From Hyunsoonleella jejuensis (GTDB lineage: Bacteria > Bacteroidota > Bacteroidia > Flavobacteriales > Flavobacteriaceae), in assembly GCF_900111025.1 (NCBI RefSeq), contig NZ_FOFN01000002.1:124001-188000 (forward strand): a stretch of DNA of 64,000 nt, given 5' to 3'. The first letter of the stretch is position 1. Each line of letters begins with the position of its first letter. Under the pieces are notes generated by a model. The model was not told the DNA's origin. It searched no databases and worked only from the letters and a program-made list of their open reading frames with translations. Positions 17,589 through 26,201 of the stretch are shown here, in pieces. The translations under genes and the position numbers were made by a program.

Positions 17589-18548
17589 ATGTACATAGAA
17601 CAGGCTTACAAAGGATTAACAGACGCATGGCGATACATAGTAGGTGGTGCAATTATTTTTATAGCGTGGCAAGTTTTAGGCTCTGTGCCATTACTTATAG
17701 GGTTGGGTTTAAAAGTGGAGAGTTTAGCAGATTTTCCAACAGATATCCCAGGAATGGCAGCCTTATTAGGCCAGAATTTATTTCTGTTTTTAATGTTATT
17801 ATCTTTTGCAATAGGAATAATAGGGGTTTTTATAAGTTTTAAGTATTTGCACAACTTATCGTTTACTCAATTTACAACAACAAGAGCTAAAGTAGATTGG
17901 AAAAGGTTCTGGTTTATTTTTATCCTTTGGGGTGTAATTAGCAGTAGCTTGGTGCTTATAGATTTCTTTTTTATTACGCCAGAAGATTATGTTCTAAATT
18001 TTGAGTTAAAACCTTTTTTAATATTATTAGTAATGGGCATTCTAATGTTTCCGTTACAAACGAGTTTTGAGGAATATGCCTTTAGGGGATATGGAATGCA
18101 TTTTTTAGGTACAATAGCTAAAAACCGTTGGTTACCACTTATTATTACGTCGGTACTTTTTGGTGTAATGCATATCTTTAACCCAGAAGTAAAGCAACTA
18201 GGGTACATTATTATGGTGTATTATATAGGTACAGGATTTTTCCTGGGTATTATTACATTAATGGATGAAGGCCTAGAACTAGCTTTAGGATTTCACGCAG
18301 CAAATAATTTGTTTACAGCGCTCTTGGTTACTACGAGTTGGGGCGTGCTTCAAACACCCTCAATATTATTAAATACAACAGAACCAGAAAAAATAGCACT
18401 TACCGAAATTTTTGTTCCTGTTTTTATAGTATTTCCTACACTTTTATTTATTCTTGCCAAGAAGTACAAGTGGACCAATTGGAAGGACAAGTTATTCGGG
18501 CCAGTTAGTGAACCACCTAAAGAAGACTATAAAATTTTAGAAAAGTAA
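17589..18548 (+). CDS. CPBP family intramembrane metalloprotease
   Basis: A multi-pass membrane protein of 319 residues with the Abi/CAAX-protease motifs: EEYAFRG (the EExxxR box), MHIFN and FHAANN (His metal ligands). Around eight hydrophobic helices. CPBP proteins cleave peptides within membranes. It lies between menC and menE with 3- and 9-base gaps, clearly one operon. From memory this placement recurs in Flavobacteriaceae, suggesting a role tied to quinone enzymes or their membrane, but the substrate is unknown. Confidence 0.87.
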   Translation: MYIEQAYKGLTDAWRYIVGGAIIFIAWQVLGSVPLLIGLGLKVESLADFPTDIPGMAALLGQNLFLFLMLLSFAIGIIGVFISFKYLHNLSFTQFTTTRAKVDWKRFWFIFILWGVISSSLVLIDFFFITPEDYVLNFELKPFLILLVMGILMFPLQTSFEEYAFRGYGMHFLGTIAKNRWLPLIITSVLFGVMHIFNPEVKQLGYIIMVYYIGTGFFLGIITLMDEGLELALGFHAANNLFTALLVTTSWGVLQTPSILLNTTEPEKIALTEIFVPVFIVFPTLLFILAKKYKWTNWKDKLFGPVSEPPKEDYKILEK

Positions 18549-18557
18549 TATATATTT

Positions 18558-19634
18558 ATGACGCCAGATTACACCAAAGTACATAACAGATTTAAATTAG
18601 AAGGGTTTCATTACAATCATGAGGATTTAATGGAAGTTGCCTACAGTTTTGTAAAAGAAGGATATCCCTATCAACAAGAGCTAGGAATGTTTCTTTTAGA
18701 TTGGTTAGACAATAAAGACACCATTAAAGTAAGAACATCAGGTTCTACAGGTAAACCTAAAACTCTGAAAATCAAAAAACAAGCAATGGTTAATTCAGCC
18801 ATTACTACAGGTGATTTTTTTGATTTAACACCTGGTAAAAAAGTATTAAACTGTTTGCCTTCTAATTTCATAGCCGGTAAAATGATGATGGTGAGAGCTA
18901 TAATTCTAGGGCTTGAAGTAGACATGGTAGTGCCATCGTCTTTACCTAGAATTGATTACGAAAAGGATTATGATTTTTGTGCATTTACCCCAATGCAACT
19001 CAAGAATTTTGCAAAGTATTTAAAATCTATTAAAACCGTAATAGTAGGAGGTGGGCGTGTTTCAAATCATATCAAAACATTAATAAAAGATAAAAAGCCC
19101 AAAATATATGAGACCTATGGCATGACGGAAACGGTGTCTCATATTGCGGTGAAAAAGTTAAATAACTTCACTGGAGATGCATCGGATAAATATTTTACCA
19201 CATTACCTGGTATAAATATATCTATTGATGATAGGGGCTGTTTAGTAATTGATGCACCAAAGCTTTCTGATGACACTATTGTAACAAATGATTTAGTTGA
19301 AATTCATTCTGACAACCAATTTGAATGGATTGGTAGAATTGATAATATGATTAATACTGGAGGCATAAAAGTATTTCCAGAGCAGATAGAGGAGAAGCTT
19401 CAGGATAAAATGAATGGTCGACAATTTTTTATCTATGGTATAGAAGATGACACTTTAGGTGAAAAAGTAACAATGGTAGTGGAAGGTTCAGAACAGGACT
19501 TGGATAAAACGCTATTTGATGCTTTAGATAAATTTGAAAAACCAAAAGATATCTTATTCACAAGAAAGTTTAAAGAAACTGCATCAGGTAAAATTCACAG
19601 AGCCCATACGATCAAATCTATTTTAGAGGCATAA
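18558..19634 (+). CDS. menE: o-Succinylbenzoate--CoA ligase (AMP-binding)
   Basis: An adenylating enzyme that activates o-succinylbenzoate with ATP and CoA. It has the P-loop-like TSGSTGKPKTLKIKK, the YETYGMTETVSHIAV motif, the hinge region WIGRIDNMINTGGIKV and the C-terminal catalytic lysine in ASGKIHRA. At 358 residues it is shorter than E. coli MenE, as is usual in Bacteroidota. The menC/menE context settles the substrate. Last gene of the unit, ending on a terminator. Confidence 0.9.
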   Translation: MTPDYTKVHNRFKLEGFHYNHEDLMEVAYSFVKEGYPYQQELGMFLLDWLDNKDTIKVRTSGSTGKPKTLKIKKQAMVNSAITTGDFFDLTPGKKVLNCLPSNFIAGKMMMVRAIILGLEVDMVVPSSLPRIDYEKDYDFCAFTPMQLKNFAKYLKSIKTVIVGGGRVSNHIKTLIKDKKPKIYETYGMTETVSHIAVKKLNNFTGDASDKYFTTLPGINISIDDRGCLVIDAPKLSDDTIVTNDLVEIHSDNQFEWIGRIDNMINTGGIKVFPEQIEEKLQDKMNGRQFFIYGIEDDTLGEKVTMVVEGSEQDLDKTLFDALDKFEKPKDILFTRKFKETASGKIHRAHTIKSILEA

Positions 19635-19667
19635 AAAAAATCCGAATCTTTATGATTCGGATTTTTT
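19635..19667. terminator. Bidirectional intrinsic terminator
   Basis: AAAAAATCCGAATC pairs with GATTCGGATTTTTT around a five-base loop. It overlaps the last bases after the menE stop and serves both menE and the convergent YebC gene. Confidence 0.9.
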
Positions 19668-19687
19668 ATTCTATATCTGTTAAAAAA

Positions 19688-20434
19688 CTAATCTGTGGTT
19701 TCTTCCATAGTGTGGTACACGTTCTGCACATCATCGTCTTCTTCTAATTTTTCAAGTAGTTTATCTACATCGGCAGCTTGTTCAGCCGATAGTGGCTTTG
19801 TAACCTGTGGAATACGCTCAAAACCTGATGATAAAATCTCAATATTGTTTTCCTCTAAATACGATTGAATTTTACCGAAGCTCTCAAACGGCGCATAAAT
19901 TATAACACTGTTTATTTCGTTACCATCTGCATCTTCGTCGGTATCTTCAAAAATTTCTTCAACACCAAAATCTATAAGTTCCAATTCTAATTCCTCTAAG
20001 TCGAGTGCTTCACCTTTAATCTTAAAATTACAGGTATGGTCAAACATAAACACCACAGAACCCGACGTACCCAAACTACCATCGCATTTATTAAAATAAC
20101 TGCGCACATTGGCTACTGTTCTTGTGTTGTTATCAGTAGCTGTTTCCACTAAAACTGCAATACCGTGAGGTGCATAGCCTTCAAAAACCACTTCTTTATA
20201 GTCACCTTGATTTTTATCGCTCGCACGTTTTATGGCACGTTCAATATTATCCTTAGGCATATTTACAGATTTGGCGTTCTGTATTACAGCACGCAACCGG
20301 GAATTACTGTCAGGATCGGGACCACCTTCTTTAACAGCCATTACAATATCTTTGCCAATACGTGTAAAGGCTTTACTCATGGCAGACCAACGTTTCATTT
20401 TTCTTGCTTTCCTAAATTCAAAAGCTCTTCCCAT
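19688..20434 (-). CDS. YebC/PmpR-family protein
   Basis: Highly conserved cytosolic protein, 248 residues. Starts MGRAFEFRKARKMKRW, contains GGPDPDSNSRLR, the strongly conserved NMPKDNIERAIK and EGYAPHGIAVLVE, and an acidic C-terminal part (FEDTDED). YebC proteins were described as DNA-binding regulators; recent work links the family to translation of proline-rich stretches. It stands alone. A TAnnTTTG-type box (20493-20500, minus strand) lies upstream. Confidence 0.92.
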   Translation of the reverse strand: MGRAFEFRKARKMKRWSAMSKAFTRIGKDIVMAVKEGGPDPDSNSRLRAVIQNAKSVNMPKDNIERAIKRASDKNQGDYKEVVFEGYAPHGIAVLVETATDNNTRTVANVRSYFNKCDGSLGTSGSVVFMFDHTCNFKIKGEALDLEELELELIDFGVEEIFEDTDEDADGNEINSVIIYAPFESFGKIQSYLEENNIEILSSGFERIPQVTKPLSAEQAADVDKLLEKLEEDDDVQNVYHTMEETTD

Positions 20435-20539
20435 AATATTAAGTTATAAGTTATACGTATTTAAGGTGCCTAAAGTTCTATTTTAAGCAACGCAAATTTA
20501 AAAATAATGTTTGAATGTTGCCGAGGCTGTAAATCGAAA

Positions 20540-20833
20540 TTAATCTTCTACTGGTTCCACAATAAGTTCTATGGCTTCCGCTAATTTAAAATCTTTTATA
20601 GTGACGCCATCTGCATCGTGCGTAGATAATGATATGGTAAGAACGTTATAAACATTGCTCCAGTTCGGGTGATGGTTCTGGGCTTCACATTCAAACGCAA
20701 TACGGCTCATAGCGCTAAAGCAGTCTTTAAAATTCTCAAATTCAAACTCGGCATGAATGGCATTATCGTAAAACTCCCAATCTGGAAATCGCAATAATTT
20801 GGCTTCTATTTCTTGTTCTGAAAGTGCTTTCAT
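20540..20833 (-). CDS. 4a-hydroxytetrahydrobiopterin dehydratase (PCD/DCoH)
   Basis: A 97-residue pterin-4a-carbinolamine dehydratase, which recycles the pterin cofactor of aromatic amino acid hydroxylases. It has the active-site motif QNHHPNW and STHDADGVTIKDF with the three conserved His. No phenylalanine hydroxylase gene is in the window. Normal length, single gene. Confidence 0.92.
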   Translation of the reverse strand: MKALSEQEIEAKLLRFPDWEFYDNAIHAEFEFENFKDCFSAMSRIAFECEAQNHHPNWSNVYNVLTISLSTHDADGVTIKDFKLAEAIELIVEPVED

Positions 20834-20878
20834 AATTCGGTGTTTTTATAGTAATGTTTCTAAAATAACAATTTTAGA

Positions 20879-21709
20879 TTATAATTTTAGTTCTTTTAAT
20901 AAATCCTGGCTTTGCGATTGTAGATGTTTAGGCAATGTGTTAAACTTGGGTAATACCGCTAAATACCTATCGTTATTTGTAGTATACACCCGTTTGTAAA
21001 CTGCTTGTTTGTCTAATTCGAATGATGCGATAATTTCTTTTATAAATTCATCGTGATGCACCAAATCAGTACTTCCTAGGTGAAATACACCATATTTATT
21101 TCTATTGATGATATAATGAATTTGTTGCGTTAATTTTAAATCGGTAGCAACGTTCATTATCAAACTAGGAAAAATTTCTACAGGCTCCTTTTCCTTAATA
21201 TTTTGAAGGATCTCGTTAATTCTTGGGGATTGATTACCGAAAACCATAGGCAACCTTAAAATAGCTGCCTGCTTTTTAGGCAAGCGCAATAGCATGTTCT
21301 CTATTTTTATTTTGAAGTGACCATATATGCTATTGCTTAAGGTTTTATCTTCCTCGTAGCTTGGATATTTGCTATAGGCATCAAACACATTGGCGGAGGA
21401 CAAGTACAATATTTTTATATTCTTGCTATACACATATTCGGCGAGGTGCTGATGCAACAGGACTTGTTTTGAAAAATCACCTCGAAGTGCAGAAATTATA
21501 ATGGTAGGTTTTACAATGTCTAGAATTTCATAAACATCATCCTCTTCAAAATTATATTGAAAAAAATGATGGTTCTTTTCCAGGTGCTTATTTGACGTGT
21601 TGTAAGTAGCGAACGTCCTAAAATAGGAGCAGAGTTCCTTATAAATAGCGCCACCTAAAAAGCCGCTGCCACCAAGAATTAAAATTGTATGTTTATATGC
21701 CTCCTTCAT
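20879..21709 (-). CDS. NAD(P)-dependent SDR-type epimerase/reductase
   Basis: A 276-residue extended short-chain dehydrogenase with the nucleotide motif ILGGSGFLGGAIYKEL, a serine-rich strand (LYLSSANVFDAY) and IYGHFKIKIE, where Y and K form the catalytic YxxxK pair. It resembles RmlD/dTDP-4-dehydrorhamnose reductase proteins, but no other nucleotide-sugar gene is near. It starts 25 bases after the gcvT stop on the same strand. Substrate unknown. Confidence 0.78.
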   Translation of the reverse strand: MKEAYKHTILILGGSGFLGGAIYKELCSYFRTFATYNTSNKHLEKNHHFFQYNFEEDDVYEILDIVKPTIIISALRGDFSKQVLLHQHLAEYVYSKNIKILYLSSANVFDAYSKYPSYEEDKTLSNSIYGHFKIKIENMLLRLPKKQAAILRLPMVFGNQSPRINEILQNIKEKEPVEIFPSLIMNVATDLKLTQQIHYIINRNKYGVFHLGSTDLVHHDEFIKEIIASFELDKQAVYKRVYTTNNDRYLAVLPKFNTLPKHLQSQSQDLLKELKL

Positions 21710-21733
21710 TCGCTAACTACACCAATAAACAGA

Positions 21734-22816
21734 TTATCCTTTATAAAATGGAAGCTTTACAACTGTTGCAGGAACTGCATTTTTTCTAATTTGAATATTG
21801 ATTTTACTGCCAGGGCTAGCAAAAACAGGAGGGACGTAGCCCAAACCAATACCTTTGCCAACTGATGGCGCCATGGTACCTGAAGTAACGTTTCCGATGG
21901 TGTTTCCATTTCCATCTACAATATCATAACCATGACGAGGAATACCGCGGTCATCTAATTCAAAACCAACTAATTTACGCTCCGGTCCGCGTTCTTTTTC
22001 AGCTTTTAACGCTTCAGAATTCGTAAAACCTTTTGTGAATTTTGTAATCCAGCCCAAGCCAGCTTCAATAGGAGAAGTGGTATCATCAATATCGTTACCG
22101 TAAAGGCAATAGCCCATTTCTAAACGCAATGTGTCGCGAGCCGCTAACCCAATAGGTTTAATACCAAAATTAGCTCCAGCCTGCAAAACTTTAGTCCAAA
22201 TTTGTTCTACTTCGCTATTCTTGCAATAGATCTCGAAACCACCGCTGCCTGTATATCCTGTAGCTGAAATAATTACATGGTCGATTCCTGCAAAATCACC
22301 AACCTCAAAATTATAAAACTTGATTGCCGATAAATCGTGGCTGGTAAGCGATTGCATAGCTTCGATAGCTTTAGGGCCTTGAATGGCAAGTAGGGAATAG
22401 TCTTCACTTAAATCGCGCATGGTAGCGCCCACGTCGTTTTTAGACTGAATCCAGTTCCAATCCTTTTCAATATTGCTGGCATTTACCACTAGAAGATACG
22501 TTTCCTCCTTAACGCGATAGATAATTAAATCATCAACAATACCGCCGTTATCGTTGGGTAAACAACTGTATTGTGCTTTTCCTACAGTAAGTTTAGAAGC
22601 GTCGTTACTCGACACTTTTTGAATGAGCTCAAGCGCATGTGGTCCTTCAATTAAAAACTCACCCATATGCGATACATCAAACACACCAACGGCGTTTCGT
22701 ACGGTTTCGTGTTCTATAGTAACGCCTTCATATTGTACAGGCATATTATAACCCGCAAAAGGTACCATTTTAGCACCAAGAGCTTCGTGAATTTTTGTTA
22801 AGGCTGTATTTTTCAT
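21734..22816 (-). CDS. gcvT: Glycine cleavage system T protein (aminomethyltransferase)
   Basis: The T protein moves the methylene group of glycine, carried on H protein, to tetrahydrofolate. 360 residues with [22 protein letters not shown], the folate-binding region [16 protein letters not shown] with its catalytic Asp relative, TKGFTN and the C-terminal barrel KLPFYKG. GcvH and GcvP are not in the window, which is normal for Bacteroidota. A 50-residue membrane protein gene ends five bases upstream. Confidence 0.95.
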   Translation of the reverse strand: MKNTALTKIHEALGAKMVPFAGYNMPVQYEGVTIEHETVRNAVGVFDVSHMGEFLIEGPHALELIQKVSSNDASKLTVGKAQYSCLPNDNGGIVDDLIIYRVKEETYLLVVNASNIEKDWNWIQSKNDVGATMRDLSEDYSLLAIQGPKAIEAMQSLTSHDLSAIKFYNFEVGDFAGIDHVIISATGYTGSGGFEIYCKNSEVEQIWTKVLQAGANFGIKPIGLAARDTLRLEMGYCLYGNDIDDTTSPIEAGLGWITKFTKGFTNSEALKAEKERGPERKLVGFELDDRGIPRHGYDIVDGNGNTIGNVTSGTMAPSVGKGIGLGYVPPVFASPGSKINIQIRKNAVPATVVKLPFYKG

Positions 22817-22821
22817 ATTAT

Positions 22822-22974
22822 TTAATTATTCTTTGTAAGTATGTAAACCATAAGAAAGCAAATTAGTAAAATGCAAAAACCAACAACAATTCTATGTTTT
22901 GGTTTAAAGAAGGAAATAATGTTTTCAAAAAAATTCCCTAAATACTTTATGATGCCAACTAATAGGTCTTCCAT
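22822..22974 (-). CDS. Small membrane protein upstream of gcvT
   Basis: A 50-residue ORF starting with ATG at 22974: [20 protein letters not shown], then SFFKPKHR, then a hydrophobic helix ([17 protein letters not shown]) and the end TKNN. An amphipathic N-terminal helix, a basic turn and one membrane helix make it look like a real small protein. It ends five bases before the gcvT start on the same strand, so it is probably in the gcvT transcript. The plus-strand frame over the same DNA lacks any such pattern. Function unknown. Confidence 0.6.
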   Translation of the reverse strand: MEDLLVGIIKYLGNFFENIISFFKPKHRIVVGFCILLICFLMVYILTKNN

Positions 22975-23316
22975 AAATTTGGAACACAAATGTATTGAAA
23001 TAAAACAGATTTATAAATTAGCAGCAGGGAAGTATTTTTGGTATATCGTAAAATTCTATTTTACATAATATAAATTATAGTACATTTATAGCAAATAGGC
23101 GTCGTATACGCAGTATTTTACATAATTGTCGATGTAGTTCCATGTTATAACATCGAAATAACGCGAGTAATTATCCATCGCTTGCCATAGTTTATCCTGA
23201 GCGAAGTCTAAGGACCAAAATAAAAGTTATGACCATATTAATTTCGATGACTTCTGTGAAATATTTATCACCAAAATTCTATTATGTAAAGAATAATATT
23301 ACCCAGAATACTGCAA
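22975..23316. other. A+T-rich intergenic region with decayed repeat traces
   Basis: No convincing gene. It contains TTTTACATAAT twice (near 23059 and 23114) and inverted once (near 23281), a CGATGT...ACATCG inverted pair (about 23129-23153), and TCCTGAGCGAAGTCTAAGGA at 23194-23213. The last resembles a CCTGAGCGAAGTCGAAGGA-type repeat I recall from many Bacteroidota genomes. It looks like an old insertion or recombination spot next to the broken ATP-grasp gene. Confidence 0.5.
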
Positions 23317-24030
23317 TCAGTTAGAGAAGTCATGTACTGATTCTCTTTTCCCGAATCTTAGGGCAAAAAACCTATAAATCGTTGGAATAGGGTCTTTAAT
23401 GAAAAATTTTAAACTGGAATGTGTTTTTAAAAATTGCCACCTAAATAAAACGTTCTTTTCTTGTTTTACTTTTAATTTTAAACCTTTTAGACTATAATAA
23501 GTACATGCATTAAATTTTTGCCTTGTCAAAGTTTGCCCTATACTCAACTTATGAGATAATTCTGGAAAATTGATACCCGCGTGTAACGAAGCCTCAAGCG
23601 ACAACCAAAACCTAGGATTAATCTCAATAACTTTGAATTGTTGTACATTCACGTCAAATCTCAAATCAATATGTGCAATACCTGACCAATTAAGCGTTTT
23701 CATGAGCTTTTCTACCACGGAGAACAACTTGGGTTCTTCAATAAAAACATGAGCATAAGAAGGTGAAAAATCAGAAGCTTCATTAACAATACCTTTTTGA
23801 ATGGTGTATGCTAAAATTTCACCTGCTTTACACAATACGCTGCAATCAATATCGTACCCTTCTATATATTCTTGAATAACGTGTGTTCCTAAAAAAATGT
23901 TATTTTTAAAATGGGTTTTAAGAGTATCCTTATTTTTAAAAATATGGATATGCTCACCCCCAGCAAACCCTATTGTAGGCTTACTTATTACAGGAAAATT
24001 TAATGTTTCCATTTTGTTTAATTCCTCCAT
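23317..24030 (-). pseudogene. ATP-grasp enzyme, C-terminal part (after frameshift)
   Basis: 237 codons from the first ATG, holding the ATP-grasp core: FPVISKPTIGFAGG (ATP-binding Lys and Gly loop), THVIQEYIEGYDIDCSVL, and IEINPRFWLS with the metal-binding E-x-N. These belong after the N-terminal part encoded at 24036-24458 in the neighbouring frame. Bases just before the ATG translate in this frame as VTN, which joins smoothly to PKG of the upstream piece. One missing base near 24043 explains the split. ATP-grasp enzymes join a carboxylate to an amine or thiol; substrate unknown. It could in principle be translated alone from the ATG at 24030 (GGAGG overlaps the start), but lacks the N-terminal domain. 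Confidence 0.7.
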
Positions 24031-24035
24031 ATTGG

Positions 24036-24458
24036 TTACAAGTACCCTTTAGGATGTGGAATGTCATACGTATGTAAATGCTGAGACAGTAGTCCTTTAT
24101 CATTAGCTGTATCAAAATTGTGAAGCTCAGGTAATAGCATTAACTTTTTTGCTGCTTTTAATTTGCTCTTGTATAGTATTAGTTTTCGAATGCTACCCGC
24201 AGAAACTGGCAAAATGAAATCAATACCGTGATTTTTCACTGTGTCGTCAATCGTATTAATATAATCTTCATCACTTTCAGTTTTTGGAGCATAAGAAAAG
24301 TGATTCACTAACCTCGAAAAACGCATTGGCGTGTATTTTAGATTCGAAAGCAGATATATTTTATACTGATTTGAAGTTGCCAAACAATTGATAACAGGTA
24401 TTGCTAAATGGGAATGACCATCAGGAATCAATACCGATATACAGTCCTTTTTTTTCAA
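24036..24458 (-). pseudogene. ATP-grasp enzyme, N-terminal part (before frameshift)
   Basis: 140 codons from a TTG start followed by an A8 run, beginning MKKKDCISVLIPDGHSHLAI. It is the pre-ATP-grasp domain: a Rossmann-like fold with SAGSIRKLILY and KGLLSQHLHTYDIPHPKGYL, the usual lead into the ATP-grasp core, where a stop codon is met in the wrong frame. The rest of the enzyme follows at once in the -1 frame. The start lies two bases after the stop of the small membrane protein gene, so all three pieces form one operon. Either a real inactivating mutation or a sequencing error. Confidence 0.7.
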
Positions 24459-24460
24459 TT

Positions 24461-24721
24461 TTAGTCCTTAATTTTTTCGTTTTTCCAAAGCATTGGAAGA
24501 AAAAACATATAACCGACTAGATTATGATAACCTGTGTCATATCTATTTGTTATGTCTTCTTTTGAAAGTAACTCACCATTTATTTTTAAAGAAATAGCAT
24601 AGTTGGTATGTTCATCATATTGAGCCCAGCAAAAATACCATTGCGGAACCAATCGGGCATATACAACAGAACCTACCTGAAATAGAAGAAAAAGCATTCC
24701 AAGGGCATACTCAAATTTCAT
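24461..24721 (-). CDS. Small membrane protein, unknown
   Basis: 86 residues: a hydrophobic helix (residues about 5-24, ALGMLFLLFQVGSVVYARL), then VPQWYFCWAQYDEHTNY, a polar middle (LKINGELLSKEDITNRYD) and a second, weaker hydrophobic segment (VGYMFFLPMLW). I do not recognise the family with certainty, although proteins with FFCWAPYDEHT-like text occur in Flavobacteriaceae. It shares a transcript with the broken ATP-grasp gene. The last 28 residues may not match family members, so it too could be damaged. Confidence 0.6.
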   Translation of the reverse strand: MKFEYALGMLFLLFQVGSVVYARLVPQWYFCWAQYDEHTNYAISLKINGELLSKEDITNRYDTGYHNLVGYMFFLPMLWKNEKIKD

Positions 24722-24896
24722 TCAAGTTTTATTTTAGACGGTTTATTATATAAATGTAATGAAAGAAAAGGATGGTCAACCTAAATAAATTTAAAAATTT
24801 GTTGTAACTCAAATTAGATCGATAAAAAATAGCTATCAACCAAACCAAAGCCTAATTGATAGCTATAACCACATTGTATAATACAATAATCCTATT

Positions 24897-26063
24897 TTAA
24901 TTAATAGCCTTTAAATGCGCATATACCGGGTTTCCTTTTACTCGTAGTTCTATTTCTCTTTGAAAAATCTTAATTCCTTTTACATTGTTAAGTTTTCCGT
25001 CTGGAGCAAAGGCTTTTACAGCTAAGAACTCGCCATTTTCATTTATAGCTTTTACATTAATAATATTACCAGATCTACTTACACCTTTTACATCTAGCCT
25101 TAAATTATCTTTAGTTAAGGCTTTAATATCGTAAATGGTACCATCTGTTCCAATAGCTTTTACGGGTGCGTATGCATCGGTACTCTGTAAAATTTTTACA
25201 GGTAATTCTACTCCGTCCACAAATGCTTTAATATTCATAAAACTATGGTCTTTAGAATCTTGTGTTGCTTTTACATCAAATTTGTTACCATCAGCATCAA
25301 AGGCTTTTATATCTAGATTTTCTCCATTAGTTGTTACCGCTTTAATATTCCAAATAATTCTTTTAAAATCGCTTTTGTATATTTTTTTCTTTTTTGCCTT
25401 TGCAGGTATTTTAAGATCATCTTCATTAACTGCGGGATGCATTGCTTTTACATGTGCATGGATACCCACACCTTTTAAAGACATTTCTCTGTCTTGGTAA
25501 TTAATTTTTACGCCTTTGATATCATTTAATTTGCCGTCTGGTGAGATCGCCTTTACGCCATAGTATTTCCCATCTTTGGTAATGGCTTTCATTAAAACCA
25601 CGTAGCCAAATCTTGCAACGCCTTTAACATCTAGTTTTTTACCTTCTGGAGTTATAGCTTTAATGTAATACTTATCGCCATCTTGATTAATAGCGGCCAC
25701 AGGTACAAATTGATTTTTACTCTCTAACATTTTAACTGGTAGATTTTTGCCATCTATAATAACTTTTACATCTAAGAAGTTATCCTGATCGGAGTTTTGA
25801 ATGGCCTTTAGTTCGTAAGCCTTTCCTTGATCGTCAAAGGCTTTAACATCTAAGCTTTTTCCATCAGGCTGAATGGCTTTTACATTCCAATAGATGGTGC
25901 TAAACGTTTCAGCGTCCTCAGCATCCTCGGTATCTTCTAATTCAGTTTTAATCTTATTGGCTTTTGAAGTGCCATTATTACAAGATGTGAACACAAATAA
26001 GAATGCAAGAATAAAGAAACTATAACAGGTAGTTTTAATAAATGAATGGGTTGAAATTTTCAT
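24897..26063 (-). CDS. Lipoprotein with two large VKA-repeat modules
   Basis: 388 residues. Lipobox FVFTSC (Cys 28), an acidic linker (residues 41-53), then two copies of one module: Trp 59-Pro 210 and Trp 238-Asn 388, offset 179 residues. Each module is built from about a dozen short units with the pattern x-(V/I)-K-(A/G)-(I/V/F)-x-x-D-G-(K/N), for example LDVKAFD, LPVKML, LDVKGV and NVKGIKI. The two copies match unit by unit. A K-rich hinge (AKAKKKK) joins them. This suggests two beta-propeller- or solenoid-like domains on the outer membrane or in the periplasm. No enzyme motif. I do not know a function. Confidence 0.8.
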   Translation of the reverse strand: MKISTHSFIKTTCYSFFILAFLFVFTSCNNGTSKANKIKTELEDTEDAEDAETFSTIYWNVKAIQPDGKSLDVKAFDDQGKAYELKAIQNSDQDNFLDVKVIIDGKNLPVKMLESKNQFVPVAAINQDGDKYYIKAITPEGKKLDVKGVARFGYVVLMKAITKDGKYYGVKAISPDGKLNDIKGVKINYQDREMSLKGVGIHAHVKAMHPAVNEDDLKIPAKAKKKKIYKSDFKRIIWNIKAVTTNGENLDIKAFDADGNKFDVKATQDSKDHSFMNIKAFVDGVELPVKILQSTDAYAPVKAIGTDGTIYDIKALTKDNLRLDVKGVSRSGNIINVKAINENGEFLAVKAFAPDGKLNNVKGIKIFQREIELRVKGNPVYAHLKAIN

Positions 26064-26201
26064 AATTAATATAACTTTTGAATTAGCTAAAATTATGAAA
26101 ACCTGATACCATTTTTTATGATATTAGTCATGTAACACCGACGAATATTGATGCTACTGAACGCTTTGGGTGATACAGTATACTTAAAGCGAAGATAACA
26201 T

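Noticed and set aside
22871-23068. Plus-strand ORF of 65 residues
   Set aside because: It lacks any recognisable pattern and overlaps a minus-strand frame with a clear membrane-helix layout next to gcvT.
24030-24060. Programmed -1 frameshift in the ATP-grasp gene
   Set aside because: AAAGGG is present but in the wrong phase for an X XXY YYZ slippery site, and no downstream stem was seen.
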